Assembly (NCBI GenBank): GCA_016709155.1 | Contig: JADJEI010000006.1 | Location: 186,001-250,000 of the forward strand | Source: Ignavibacteriales bacterium | Lineage (GTDB): Bacteria; Bacteroidota; Ignavibacteria; Ignavibacteriales; Ignavibacteriaceae | Length of the DNA: 64,000 nucleotides | Direction: 5' to 3' | In this document: positions 26,834-35,728 of the stretch, in pieces | Layout of the letters: each line of letters starts with the position of its first letter | Position numbering within the stretch: the first letter of the stretch is position 1 | The notes under the pieces: model-generated | What the model was told of the DNA's origin: nothing | Seen by the model: the letters and a program-made list of their open reading frames with translations, nothing else | Databases searched by the model: none | Translations under genes and position numbers: made by a program

Positions 26834-27697
26834 TTATCTTAAGACGCAAAGTTCAAGCCCCCATTTTTGTTTCATAACTAAATTAAATAATTGCTCGATT
26901 GATGATAGTCTTTCTTTATATTTTAAGGCGACTTTTCTTCGACCTTTAGTCCAAGAATCGAGATGTTTTAATTTTACTCCTAAAACCGCACCTTGAATAC
27001 CTTCCATTCTATAATTATGCCCATAGGTTTCATGATAATACTTTTGCGACTGTCCATGTTCTCTATAAAGTTTCACTCTATGAAATACTTCATCATTATT
27101 TGTGACAACAGCGCCCCCTTCGCCAAATGCTCCCAAATTTTTCCCTGGATAAAAGCTAAAAGAAGTAGCGTAAGTTGTGCTTCCAATTCTTTTCCCATTG
27201 TATTCGGCAAAATGAGCTTGTGCGGCGTCTTCAACTAGCAAAAGATTATATTTTTCCGCAATCTGTTTTAACTTATCTATTTCGGCTGGTTGCCCATATA
27301 GGTGCACGGCAACAATTGCTTTTGTTCGTGGTGTTATTGCAGCAACAATTTTTTCCGGATCAATGTTATAACTTAACGGATGACAATCTACAAAGACTGG
27401 TGTAGCACCACATAAAGTAGCACCCCAAGCCGTAGCGATAAAGGTATTGGCAGGAATTATCACTTCGTCACCAGCCTTTACACCTGCTGCCCATAGAACT
27501 AAATGATTTGCATCAGTGCCTGACGAGGTGCCAAGACAATATTTTACATTATGTTCTTTGGCGAATTCTTGTTCAAAGTTATGAACTGCATCGCCTAAAA
27601 TAAATGCGGTATTATCAAGAACATTTTGAATTGCATCATCAATTTCTTTTTTAATAGATTTATATTGAACTTTTAGATCGAGAAATGGTACTTGCAT
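26834..27697 (-). CDS. DegT/DnrJ/EryC1 aminotransferase, C-terminally truncated
   Basis: 287 residues against the usual 360-380. The N-terminal part is complete: MQVPFLDLKVQYKSIKKEI, LGTSSGTDANHLVLWAAGVKAGDEVIIPANTFIATAW, VEDAAQAHFAEYNGKRIGS and SFYPGKNLGAFGEGGAV, where the Lys in YPGKNLG forms the PLP aldimine. Sequence matches the family down to LDSWTKGRRKVALKYKERL, then diverges into NLVMKQKWGLELCVLR and stops. The missing 90 residues hold part of the active-site dimer interface (the HVYHLFVI region). I see no other frame carrying them. Expected role: amination at C3 of the WlbA product (WbpE/WlbC-like). It may be inactive. Confidence 0.75.
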   Translation of the reverse strand: MQVPFLDLKVQYKSIKKEIDDAIQNVLDNTAFILGDAVHNFEQEFAKEHNVKYCLGTSSGTDANHLVLWAAGVKAGDEVIIPANTFIATAWGATLCGATPVFVDCHPLSYNIDPEKIVAAITPRTKAIVAVHLYGQPAEIDKLKQIAEKYNLLLVEDAAQAHFAEYNGKRIGSTTYATSFSFYPGKNLGAFGEGGAVVTNNDEVFHRVKLYREHGQSQKYYHETYGHNYRMEGIQGAVLGVKLKHLDSWTKGRRKVALKYKERLSSIEQLFNLVMKQKWGLELCVLR

Positions 27698-28204
27698 TTT
27701 GACTCCAATTGGATTTTAGTTTAGTTAATAATTATTTTAATATTATGGATACATAGTATTGTTGATCCATAATTTGAAGCGATTTTTAGCAATTTCTGTG
27801 CCTCACTGTATATTGCCTTCCCTGAATCCTATTGATAGTGATAATATAATTGCCATTGGGATAATGAATGAGTCACTAAAAAATAAAAATCCTGTCTCAA
27901 AAATATATTTTTCTTCTATTATTTCCTTGAAGAAATGTCTTAACCTAGATTTTTACTCAAAAGTGATTGTTCGATGATTCATTTAAATACTTTTTCTCGT
28001 TTTGGCAAAAAGAAAATTGATTTATTAAATTAAAATTGTAAATTTGATTGTGTTATAGAGGAAACTTTTGAAAACTATTGGTACAGGTTTTGAATATTCA
28101 GGAACTTACTAAACCCTTAGAGAGGATTATATTATTTTTAGCTTTCCTTCTATTTGGTATTAAATTGGTAAAGAATTATAACTTTAAATAAACTTAATAA
28201 ACAG
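27698..28204. other. Divergent promoter region of the EPS locus
   Basis: 507 bp between the minus-strand sugar genes and the plus-strand export gene, so both promoters should lie here. I see no convincing gene; an open stretch at 27759-27977 lacks a good start or SD and has no recognised motif. The inverted repeat at 27742-27773 is listed separately. Confidence 0.45.
27742..27773. promoter_or_regulatory. Perfect 9-bp inverted repeat in the divergent EPS promoter region
   Basis: ATTATGGAT at 27742-27750 is matched by ATCCATAAT at 27765-27773, with a 14-nt spacer (centre-to-centre 23 bp, about two helical turns). It lies 45 bp upstream of the DegT start. A dimeric-regulator site or a leader hairpin are both possible. 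Confidence 0.4.
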
Positions 28205-28810
28205 ATGAAAACATTAATAATTTTTGTCGTTACCTTATTAGCTGTTCTCTATTCTACCTCTTTCGCGCAAAATCTTAATCCCGGAGATGGTATCAGACTT
28301 ACGCTCTTTAATGTGACTGATCAAATATCCGGCGATTATTTTATTCAGCTCGACCGAACATTGCAGCTCCCCTACATAGGTACAATTTACACAAATGATA
28401 AAAATTACCTACTGATTAAAAATGAAATAATTCAGAAGTATGATTCCCTCTATCGTAACCCTGAGTTAACAATTCAACCATTATTTAAGATTAATATTAT
28501 TGGCGAAGTTAAACAACCCGGCTTTTATTTTGTAACTGATGTTGAAAAATTATCCGGAATTTTTGCACTTGCCGGTGGTGTTACCGGTGATGCCGATATT
28601 GATAATATATTTATCATCCGGGATAGTGTCGAGATTGAATTAGACGCACGGGACATGATAGAATCCGGAAACACATTAGGTGATCTAGGTTTAATATCTG
28701 GAGATAGAATCTACGTTCCAAGAACATGGTGGGCTGATGCAAAGGGCGTAACCATCATAGCAGGCGCATTAACTGTACTTGTATCGGTAGCCGCATTATT
28801 ACTAAAGTAA
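28205..28810 (+). CDS. Polysaccharide export protein (short Wza/SLBB type)
   Basis: 201 residues. Signal peptide (STSFAQ) without lipobox. Residues about 22-90 are the polysaccharide biosynthesis/export domain (LNPGDGIRLTLFNVTDQISGDYFIQLDRTLQLPYIGTI), followed by an SLBB domain (FKINIIGEVKQPGFYFVTDVEKLSGIFALAGG, ISGDRIYVPR). A hydrophobic helix at the C-terminus (GVTIIAGALTVLVSVAALLLK) forms a membrane span. The Wza family forms the outer-membrane channel for capsule export. The protein is shorter than Wza (about 380). It precedes the Wzc-like kinase by 36 bp. Confidence 0.85.
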   Translation: MKTLIIFVVTLLAVLYSTSFAQNLNPGDGIRLTLFNVTDQISGDYFIQLDRTLQLPYIGTIYTNDKNYLLIKNEIIQKYDSLYRNPELTIQPLFKINIIGEVKQPGFYFVTDVEKLSGIFALAGGVTGDADIDNIFIIRDSVEIELDARDMIESGNTLGDLGLISGDRIYVPRTWWADAKGVTIIAGALTVLVSVAALLLK

Positions 28811-28846
28811 AGTAAATTGAATTAAAAAAAGAATTTTAAGGTTTAT

Positions 28847-31342
28847 ATGGCAAAAGAAAAAAATCCTCAATTAAGATCAACGAGACCTAAGAGAAAAGAG
28901 AAATCTTTAGTTGATTTACTTCAAATATTAAATAAACATAAATGGTATTTGATAATTTCTGTGGGACTTGCTCTAATAATTGCATTTTTGTACAATTTTA
29001 TTTCGACACCTATCTACGAAGCAACAGTTCTATTAAAAAAAGAAAACGCTCCAGAAACAAGCATCAAGCCTGATCTTCAGGATATTCTTAATGTTCAAAA
29101 CCAAGATATAATTGAAACCGAAATGGAATTGGTGCAAACCTGGACTGTGTTAAGAAAAGTTGCTGATTCACTAAATTTATTTTTAACTGTTGATAAAATT
29201 GTAAAACCAAATGGTGAATCAATCGAACTGGCTAAAAATGCTATCGAATACGAGAGCCCTGAATTTTACCTTAACGCACCAAACCTTGGTTCTCTTCCTG
29301 AGTTCGGCAGAATAAAAGTTAAACAGCTTGATATAACTGCTAAATTTTATGTAAAAGTCAACAATCAGACTAATTTTTCATTATATAGTGCAGAAAATGA
29401 CAGATTATTACAAACCACAAGTGATTCCTTAACCGCTAACTTTAGTATTGATATAGCCGATATTCCTTTAAAATGGACAAATGCTGAACCGGGTTCTAAA
29501 GTCTATTTTACATTAGACAATTACTATTCGACCATTGAAGGATTAAAAAAATCCTTATATGTGCAGAGAAGATTAAAGACCGACGTTTTCGAAGTTTCGA
29601 TCAAACATTCCTCCCCCTTTGCTGCCGCCAAAATTTCAAATGTGCTAACCGATAAATTTAGAGAGTCGAGAATAGATCAGCAGAAAGAAACAATTCGTTA
29701 TTCATTTAATTTTGTTGATCAACAGCTTGAACAAATGCAGGAGAAATTAAAATCAGCAGAAGCAAATCTTACAAGTTTCAAATCCTCAGGTCAAATTATG
29801 ACCATTGATAGAAGTTCTGAAGAACTAGTGAATTTTCTTAGCTCATTAGAAGCTGAAAAGATGAAAACGGAATTGGAGCTTGGACAGTACAAAAACAAGA
29901 TGGGAGATATGCAGAAGGAACTCGGCAATAAAGGATATTTTGACCAAAGTTTTCTTGCCCCTGAAGGTAATGAACCGACTAACTCCCCTTTCTCTGCAGC
30001 GATGAAACAAATGTCAGATCTTGAACTTCAACGACTTGAGCTGCTTCAAAAAAGAACAGAGAGCCATCCTGATGTTATTAAACTTGATGAACAGATAAAT
30101 CTCGTGAAAAATAAGTTGGGTTCGTTTAATGAAAACACTCTAACTTCCTACGGAATTATTTCAAATGCGTTGGAGCAAAAACTTTTGCAGATTACCAACC
30201 TGATGTCCAAGTATGAAGTTAAGATGGAAACGCTTCCAGCACAGGAAAATCGTTTAGTAAACTTAATGCGTCAAAAAAATGTTTATGAGAAAATTTTCAC
30301 CCTCCTTTTAGATAAACGTGAGGAAATGAGAATGGCAGAACTTTCCAAACTTCAAGACATTGTTATAGTTGATCCCGCACATACCCCTCTGGATCCTATT
30401 TCACCTAAAAAACTTCTTAATCTTATATTAGCCATTATTGCTGGTGCTTTTATCGGGGTCATGTCCATCTTTATCCTTGAATTTAAGAACACCAAACTTA
30501 TTAATCTTGATGAATTAGAGGAAGATTTTAAGATTCCTATTCTTGCTATAGTTCCAGCTTACACTACCGAAATTAAAAGCAAAATTGATAATGCTCAAGA
30601 TGGCAAATCACGATTGGTAACACTGATGGAAAACGCTGATGGATTTACCGAGTCATTTCGCCTGCTTAAAACAAAAATACTTTTCCAGATGGAAGGAAAA
30701 GAAAAAATATTCCTCGTAACCAGTTGTGAAGAAAATACTGGAAAAACGAGTGTCGTTTCAAATTTGGCTGTCTCCATCGCACAAGAAAATAAACGCGTTC
30801 TTGTGATAGATTGCGATTTAAGAAAGGCAGAGCTCTCTTCGAAATTTGACATCTCCGAAAAATCACCCGGCTTGATTGAATATTTAATGAACGATGTGCC
30901 GCCAAAAATTTACAATAAAATATTAAAAAGAATTGACATACTTCCGGCTGGCGGAACTACGGAGGACTCCGGTAATATTCTTAACTCAGAAAAGATGAAA
31001 TTGTTATTCGAGACTATTAATTCATCTGCTTATGATTTTATTATAATTGATACTCCCCCTGTTACTCGTGTTGTTGATACTTTGATACTCGGGCGTTTTG
31101 TGAAAGATGCCATACTCGTCGTTCGTCCTGGCTTCTCTTTTAAAGAGAGTGTTTACGGTGGTATTCAGGATATGATGCAGGCAAGCATCAAGATACGCGG
31201 AATAGTAGTCAATTCAGCCGATGTCGAAAAATCTTCATATAGATATCGTTACGGATATGGATATGGATATGGACATAAAAAATACGGTGAAACTTCTAAA
31301 CAAACTGTTCAGAGCGGTGAAGTTGTTGAATCAAAAGCCTGA
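28847..31342 (+). CDS. Polysaccharide co-polymerase / tyrosine autokinase (Wzc-like)
   Basis: 831 residues. A Wzz domain with TM1 at about 33-53 (WYLIISVGLALIIAFLYNF), a long coiled-coil periplasmic region (about 285-480), and TM2 at about 522-545 (LLNLILAIIAGAFIGVMSIFIL). The cytosolic BY-kinase follows: Walker A ENTGKTS (about 627-635, where GEGKST is usual), Walker A' VLVIDCDLRKA and Walker B FIIIDTPPV (about 730). The C-terminal tail is Tyr-rich (YRYRYGYGYGYGHKKYG), the autophosphorylation cluster. Phosphorylation state of that tail controls chain length and export with the partner at 28205. Confidence 0.9.
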   Translation: MAKEKNPQLRSTRPKRKEKSLVDLLQILNKHKWYLIISVGLALIIAFLYNFISTPIYEATVLLKKENAPETSIKPDLQDILNVQNQDIIETEMELVQTWTVLRKVADSLNLFLTVDKIVKPNGESIELAKNAIEYESPEFYLNAPNLGSLPEFGRIKVKQLDITAKFYVKVNNQTNFSLYSAENDRLLQTTSDSLTANFSIDIADIPLKWTNAEPGSKVYFTLDNYYSTIEGLKKSLYVQRRLKTDVFEVSIKHSSPFAAAKISNVLTDKFRESRIDQQKETIRYSFNFVDQQLEQMQEKLKSAEANLTSFKSSGQIMTIDRSSEELVNFLSSLEAEKMKTELELGQYKNKMGDMQKELGNKGYFDQSFLAPEGNEPTNSPFSAAMKQMSDLELQRLELLQKRTESHPDVIKLDEQINLVKNKLGSFNENTLTSYGIISNALEQKLLQITNLMSKYEVKMETLPAQENRLVNLMRQKNVYEKIFTLLLDKREEMRMAELSKLQDIVIVDPAHTPLDPISPKKLLNLILAIIAGAFIGVMSIFILEFKNTKLINLDELEEDFKIPILAIVPAYTTEIKSKIDNAQDGKSRLVTLMENADGFTESFRLLKTKILFQMEGKEKIFLVTSCEENTGKTSVVSNLAVSIAQENKRVLVIDCDLRKAELSSKFDISEKSPGLIEYLMNDVPPKIYNKILKRIDILPAGGTTEDSGNILNSEKMKLLFETINSSAYDFIIIDTPPVTRVVDTLILGRFVKDAILVVRPGFSFKESVYGGIQDMMQASIKIRGIVVNSADVEKSSYRYRYGYGYGYGHKKYGETSKQTVQSGEVVESKA
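31251..31276 (+). repeat. GGATAT hexanucleotide repeat encoding the Wzc Tyr tail
   Basis: Three perfect GGATAT units and one GGACAT unit in frame encode alternating Gly and Tyr. Gain or loss of a unit would change the number of phosphorylatable Tyr without a frameshift. Confidence 0.7.
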
Positions 31343-31389
31343 TTTCATTTTATAAGTTCAATAGATAATAATTTTTTGCTTTAGAATTA

Positions 31390-32419
31390 ATGCTTACAAA
31401 TCCTCAAGTATCTATTAAAGGATGGGAGAAAAATGTACTTTCAAATCCCGACTATTCATTCTTTAACACAAAAGAATGGTTAGAATTAATTATAGAATCT
31501 TATAATTATAAAAATATTTCTGTTATAAAGGAATGAGCCCGATTCATCATTTGAATACTTCCCTTTAGTTGAGATAAATAGTTTTATCACAGGCAAGAGA
31601 GCAGTATGTCTGCCTTTCAGTGATTATTGCGAACCTCTATTTGCCGATCAAACTGCTTTTGACTATTGCTTCAATAAACTATTGAAGCAAGGAGAAAAAG
31701 CCAAATGGAAATATCTTGAAATTAAAGGAGGGGCAAAATTCCTTTGTCTGCGCGAACCTGCCACTATTGACTTCGGACATCTTCTCTACCTCAATTCAGA
31801 TGAGCAAAAATTGTTCAGTTCATTTAGCAGCAATACAAAAAGAAATATTAAAAAATCACTCTCTGAAGGACTCGAGGTTGAAATTTCAAGCACTCAGAAA
31901 GCAATGAATGATTATTATAATTTGAATCTGATCACTCGAAAGCGCCACGGTTTGCCTCCTCAGCCGTATAATTTTTTCCAAAATTTATTTGAAAAAATCA
32001 TAAGCACAGGAAAGGGCACTATATGTCTCGTATCTCACGATAAACAGATTATTGCGGGTGCTGTCTACCTCCATTATGGAAAAAAAGTGTTGTATAAATA
32101 CGGTGCGTCTGATCTTTCATTCCAAAATTTAAGAGCAAATAATTTAGTGATGTGGGAAGCGATTCGTCATTACGCTGCACTGGGTTATGAAGAATTTTAC
32201 TTTGGCAAAACAGAACCGGAAAATGACGGGCTAAGAAGATTTAAGAATGGATGGAACACTGTAGAATTTGAAATTAAAACTTACCGTTACGATTTTAGGA
32301 AAAAGGATTTTGTGAAACTGACAACCAAAACTCATGGCGAGCATAACAAATATTTTGCTGCACTTCCAATTCCAGTATTGAAAGCAATAGGTAAAATAGC
32401 TTACAGACATATCGGTTAA
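31390..32419 (+). CDS. FemAB-like / BioF2-type acyltransferase (copy 1), frameshifted
   Basis: Starts at ATG 31390 (LTNPQVSIKGWEKNVLSNPDYSFFNTKEWLELI). The frame ends early at 31535, but one extra G at about 31530 explains this; without it the protein reads NEPDSSFEYFPLVEINSFITGKRAVCLPFSDYCEPLF and continues to 32419, about 343 residues. The features LPFSDYCEPLF, SNTKRNIKKSLSEGLEVEI and VMWEAIRHYAALGYEEFYFGKTEPENDGLRRFKNGW are those of GNAT-fold FemAB-related proteins in EPS and exosortase loci, which transfer amino-acid or acyl groups. The donor and acceptor are unknown. It follows the Wzc-like kinase by 48 bp. Confidence 0.75.
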
Positions 32420-32622
32420 GAATCAAATTGCTTAGTTTAGGGAAACTATTACATGGAAAAATTATCACCTTGAAACACTGTGTCCTGTTTAAGCATTAAA
32501 TTTGTTCTAAATATCAAATAAATTAAAGAAATTTTACTGGAACATTATTTGTTCTAAATTAGCAAAAACATTCACTTGTTCGGTGGGTGAGATAATTTTA
32601 TAAATTCTAATCTGAGGAATAA

Positions 32623-33585
32623 ATGAAAATCCTAATTGCAAGTTCGATTCATAAAAGTGCTATTGAAAAACTTCAAAAAGAGCATGATGTAGTCTGTTCT
32701 TTTAATGCTTCTGAAGAAAGCCTTATCTCAGCAATAGCTGACCGTGAGATTTTAATTTTTAGAAGCGGCGTAAAAATTTCCACTGACGTTTTAAAAAGCG
32801 CTCCTAATCTAAAATTGCTTTTACGTGCTGGATCGGGACTTGACAATCTTGATTTAAATTATGTTAATCAAAGAGGTATAAAGCTAGTCCGTATTCCTCA
32901 GCCGGGGGCAAAAGCAGTTGCAGAACTAAGCTTCGCATTTATGCTCGCTTTATCCCGAGATTTATTCAAAGCAGATTCTTCATGGAGAAATGGGCATTGG
33001 GTAAAATCCGAAATGAACGGTTACTTGCTCACCAATAAAGTTTTAGGTGTGGTTGGATGTGGAAATATTGGGTCGCGGGTTGGAGCAATGGGGGCGGCAT
33101 GGGGAATGAATGTTTTAGGCTGTGTCCGTCATTCCAATTTAACTAATGAATTCATTTCCGGAATGAAAGCTAAAGGCATTAAGATTACTTCATTTGATGA
33201 AGTTGTTGCAAACGCTGATTATTTGAGCATTCACGTACCGCTTGATGATTCAACAAGAAATCTTATAGACCAGAATGTTTTGAATAAAATGAAACCAGGA
33301 TCATATTTGATGAATCTTGCAAGGGGTGGTGTTGTAAATGAACAGGCATTGTATCACGCATTAACGGAAGGTGGAAAACTTAGAGGCGCCGCCACTGATG
33401 TTCACGTTGCCGAAGGCGAAGGTAAAATTTCTCCTTTAGCCGAATTGAAAAATGTTATTTTGACCCCTCACATTGGTGCCCAGACAATTGATTCGCAAAA
33501 AGAAATAGGCGAAATAATTTTATCAACTGTCGAAGAATTTGACAAAGAAAAAATCAAAGTTTTACAGGAATCATCAGTAATTTAA
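32623..33585 (+). CDS. D-isomer-specific 2-hydroxyacid dehydrogenase (SerA-like), next to PEP mutase
   Basis: 320 residues. Two-domain 2-hydroxyacid dehydrogenase: substrate domain (LLLRAGSGLDNLDL, RIPQPGAKAVAELSFAFMLALSRDL), NAD-binding motif GVVGCGNIG (about 142-150), catalytic Arg in NLARGG (R234), Glu in the AEGEGK segment (about 264-266) and His in LTPHIGAQT (H283). The family reduces or oxidises 2-keto/2-hydroxy acids; SerA itself makes 3-phosphohydroxypyruvate. Here it lies 43 bp upstream of PEP mutase, which suggests phosphonopyruvate as substrate (giving phosphonolactate). That is inference; a reductase of this type is known from actinobacterial phosphonate pathways as I recall it. 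Confidence 0.85.
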   Translation: MKILIASSIHKSAIEKLQKEHDVVCSFNASEESLISAIADREILIFRSGVKISTDVLKSAPNLKLLLRAGSGLDNLDLNYVNQRGIKLVRIPQPGAKAVAELSFAFMLALSRDLFKADSSWRNGHWVKSEMNGYLLTNKVLGVVGCGNIGSRVGAMGAAWGMNVLGCVRHSNLTNEFISGMKAKGIKITSFDEVVANADYLSIHVPLDDSTRNLIDQNVLNKMKPGSYLMNLARGGVVNEQALYHALTEGGKLRGAATDVHVAEGEGKISPLAELKNVILTPHIGAQTIDSQKEIGEIILSTVEEFDKEKIKVLQESSVI

Positions 33586-33628
33586 TTTTATTGACGAATA
33601 ATTTTTACCTAAAATCGAAGAGAGCAAT

Positions 33629-34519
33629 ATGAAAAAGACAACTCAATTTAGACAAATGCTTTTATCGCACGAAACCGAATTTATAATGGAGGCACATAGC
33701 GGACTAAGCGCAAAGATCGTGCAGGAAGCAGGCTTCAAAGGAATTTGGGCAAGCGGCTTATCAATGTCTGCTGCCATGGGTGTAAGAGATAACAATGAAG
33801 CAAGCTGGACTCAAGTGCTCGAGGTTCTGGAATATATGAGCGATGCAACTGATATCCCCATCCTTGTTGATGCAGATACAGGCTATGGTAATTTCAACAA
33901 CGTTCGCCGCTTAGTAAAAAAACTTGAGCAGCGAAATGTCGCAGCAATGTGTATCGAAGACAAGCTATTTCCAAAAACTAATTCTTTTATTAATGGTGAA
34001 CAGCAGGAACTGGCAAACATTGAAGAATTTTGCGGAAAGATAAAAGCTGCAAAAGATACTCAATCAGATGATGACTTTTGTGTCGTTGCCCGCGTGGAAG
34101 CATTGATTGCAGGGCTTGGACAGGATGAAGCATTGCGGCGTGCTGAAGCATATTATAAAGCCGGTGCCGATGCAATTTTAATTCACAGCAAGATTGCCGC
34201 TCCTGATCAAATTTTGGACTTTATGAACGCCTGGCAGAATCAGGCTCCAATTGTTATCGTTCCAACGATGTACTATAAAACTCCAACTAAAGTTTTTGAA
34301 GATGCCGGTATCAGTCTTATTATTTGGGCAAATCATCTCTTAAGATCTTCTATCAAAGCGATGCAGAACACTGCACAACAAATTTATAGTGAAAGATCAC
34401 TACTGTCCGTTGAGCCGGAAATTGTTTCGGTTAAAGAAATTTTCCGACTACAAAATGCTGATGAATTGAAGCAAGCAGAGAAAAAATATTTGCCGATGAT
34501 CGGTGAATCGGTTAAGTAA
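33629..34519 (+). CDS. aepX: Phosphoenolpyruvate mutase (phosphonate biosynthesis)
   Basis: 296 residues. All signature elements are present: SGLSMSAAMGVRDNNEASW (D54), ILVDADTGYGN (D81, D83), CIEDKLFPKTNS (E110, D111, K112, K116, N118, S119) and VARVEALIAG. EDKxFPKxNS distinguishes PEP mutase from isocitrate-lyase relatives. It isomerises PEP to phosphonopyruvate, forming the C-P bond; the equilibrium strongly favours PEP, so a coupled reaction is needed. No phosphonopyruvate decarboxylase or AEP transaminase is nearby; the gene before it is a 2-hydroxyacid dehydrogenase. SD GAGAG precedes the ATG. Confidence 0.93.
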   Translation: MKKTTQFRQMLLSHETEFIMEAHSGLSAKIVQEAGFKGIWASGLSMSAAMGVRDNNEASWTQVLEVLEYMSDATDIPILVDADTGYGNFNNVRRLVKKLEQRNVAAMCIEDKLFPKTNSFINGEQQELANIEEFCGKIKAAKDTQSDDDFCVVARVEALIAGLGQDEALRRAEAYYKAGADAILIHSKIAAPDQILDFMNAWQNQAPIVIVPTMYYKTPTKVFEDAGISLIIWANHLLRSSIKAMQNTAQQIYSERSLLSVEPEIVSVKEIFRLQNADELKQAEKKYLPMIGESVK

Positions 34520-34543
34520 ATTTTAACTATCGCTGCACTTTGA

Positions 34544-35728
34544 ATGAATTCAAACATACAAAATTTATACAATTATGATCTGCATGGTATTGTACGATTA
34601 AGGTTAGTAAATCCATCTGATAAAGATTTAAAAAAATTTAACAATGCATTTGGCGAATATCAGTGTCAAACAGAAAATGAACCTGATATTAAAATTACTT
34701 TCGTCAATAAAATTGATACTCCCCTTTTAACATACATTGGTTTAAATAACGCAGCCTTTGATGAAAATGGCTTTTACATATTATCAACAGGCAGAAACCA
34801 GCTTAAGGTTAAAATCCCATTCGATAAAATTGGTGAAGACTTTGAAATAATTTGTGAATCCGGTACTCCTGAAATTCCAATGCTTCGTCATTTTATTAAT
34901 TTAATTTTTTTGAAAAAAAATTATATCCCCCTTCATGCTTCTGCATTCAGGTTCAATGATCAAACAGCGCTTGTAATGGGATGGTCTAAAGGCGGGAAGA
35001 CTGAATCACTGCTAGCTTTTGCTAATAATGAAGCAGAATATATTGGCGATGAGACAGTAGTAATTTCTCAAGATGGAAAAACAATTTTTGGAATACCTGT
35101 TTCTGTTTGTGTTTGGGAATGGCAATTTGAACAGATACCAAAACTTCTTCCTAAACTTCCGAATCAAAAAATAATGCTTTTCGGTTTGATCCATTTTTTT
35201 GATTCACTTTACAAATTTCTAAAAAAGTCTTTTCTAAAAAATTCTTTTCCAACAAAAGTACTTGCCGAAGCAATGCCCGCATTCAGACGGCAACTTAATA
35301 TCAGAGTTGAACCAAAGACTATTTTTAAAACAAAAATGATCAAATCAAAGTTATCGCTCGATCATATTATCTTAATTATGAGCCACGATAATGATGAAAT
35401 AAAAGTAGAAAATTGCAGCATAGATGAAGTGATTGATCGAATGATAAATTCTCAGAATTATGAAATCGCTTCGTTCATTGAGCAGTATTTAACATTCAAG
35501 TATGCATTTCCAAATCTTAAAAATGAATTGCTCGAAAATATTGGAACAAAACAAATGGCTTTGTTAAATGAAGCGTTCAAAAACAAAACCGCTCACAAAG
35601 TTGTTCATCCCTATCCTGTTTCGTTTGAAAAATTGTTCGACAACATGAAGATTATTTTTGAGCGAAATAATTCATCAAATCATCAAGCAATGTATCCACC
35701 AACAATAAAATCAGTCGAAGTTAAATGA
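34544..35728 (+). CDS. HprK-like P-loop kinase of the glycan/phosphonate locus
   Basis: 394 residues. A non-homologous N-terminal half is followed by PLHASAFRFNDQTALVMGWSKGGKTESLLAF with Walker A GWSKGGKTES (146-155), then AEYIGDETVVI, where the Asp resembles the HprK catalytic pair. It matches the HPr-kinase-like family seen in exosortase and peptide-modification loci rather than true HPr kinase/phosphorylase. It may phosphorylate a small molecule or a peptide. Its TGA overlaps the ATG of the next kinase (ATGA), so the two are translationally coupled. The C-terminal 200 residues are unrecognised. Confidence 0.75.
   Translation: MNSNIQNLYNYDLHGIVRLRLVNPSDKDLKKFNNAFGEYQCQTENEPDIKITFVNKIDTPLLTYIGLNNAAFDENGFYILSTGRNQLKVKIPFDKIGEDFEIICESGTPEIPMLRHFINLIFLKKNYIPLHASAFRFNDQTALVMGWSKGGKTESLLAFANNEAEYIGDETVVISQDGKTIFGIPVSVCVWEWQFEQIPKLLPKLPNQKIMLFGLIHFFDSLYKFLKKSFLKNSFPTKVLAEAMPAFRRQLNIRVEPKTIFKTKMIKSKLSLDHIILIMSHDNDEIKVENCSIDEVIDRMINSQNYEIASFIEQYLTFKYAFPNLKNELLENIGTKQMALLNEAFKNKTAHKVVHPYPVSFEKLFDNMKIIFERNNSSNHQAMYPPTIKSVEVK

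Noticed and set aside
27759..27977. Open frame of about 72 codons in the divergent EPS region
   Set aside because: Starts at TTG without SD, no recognised motif and lies in promoter DNA. Not listed as a gene.
34544..35728. True HPr kinase/phosphorylase
   Set aside because: No PTS genes are near, the N-terminal domain differs and the context is a glycan/phosphonate locus; called HprK-like only.
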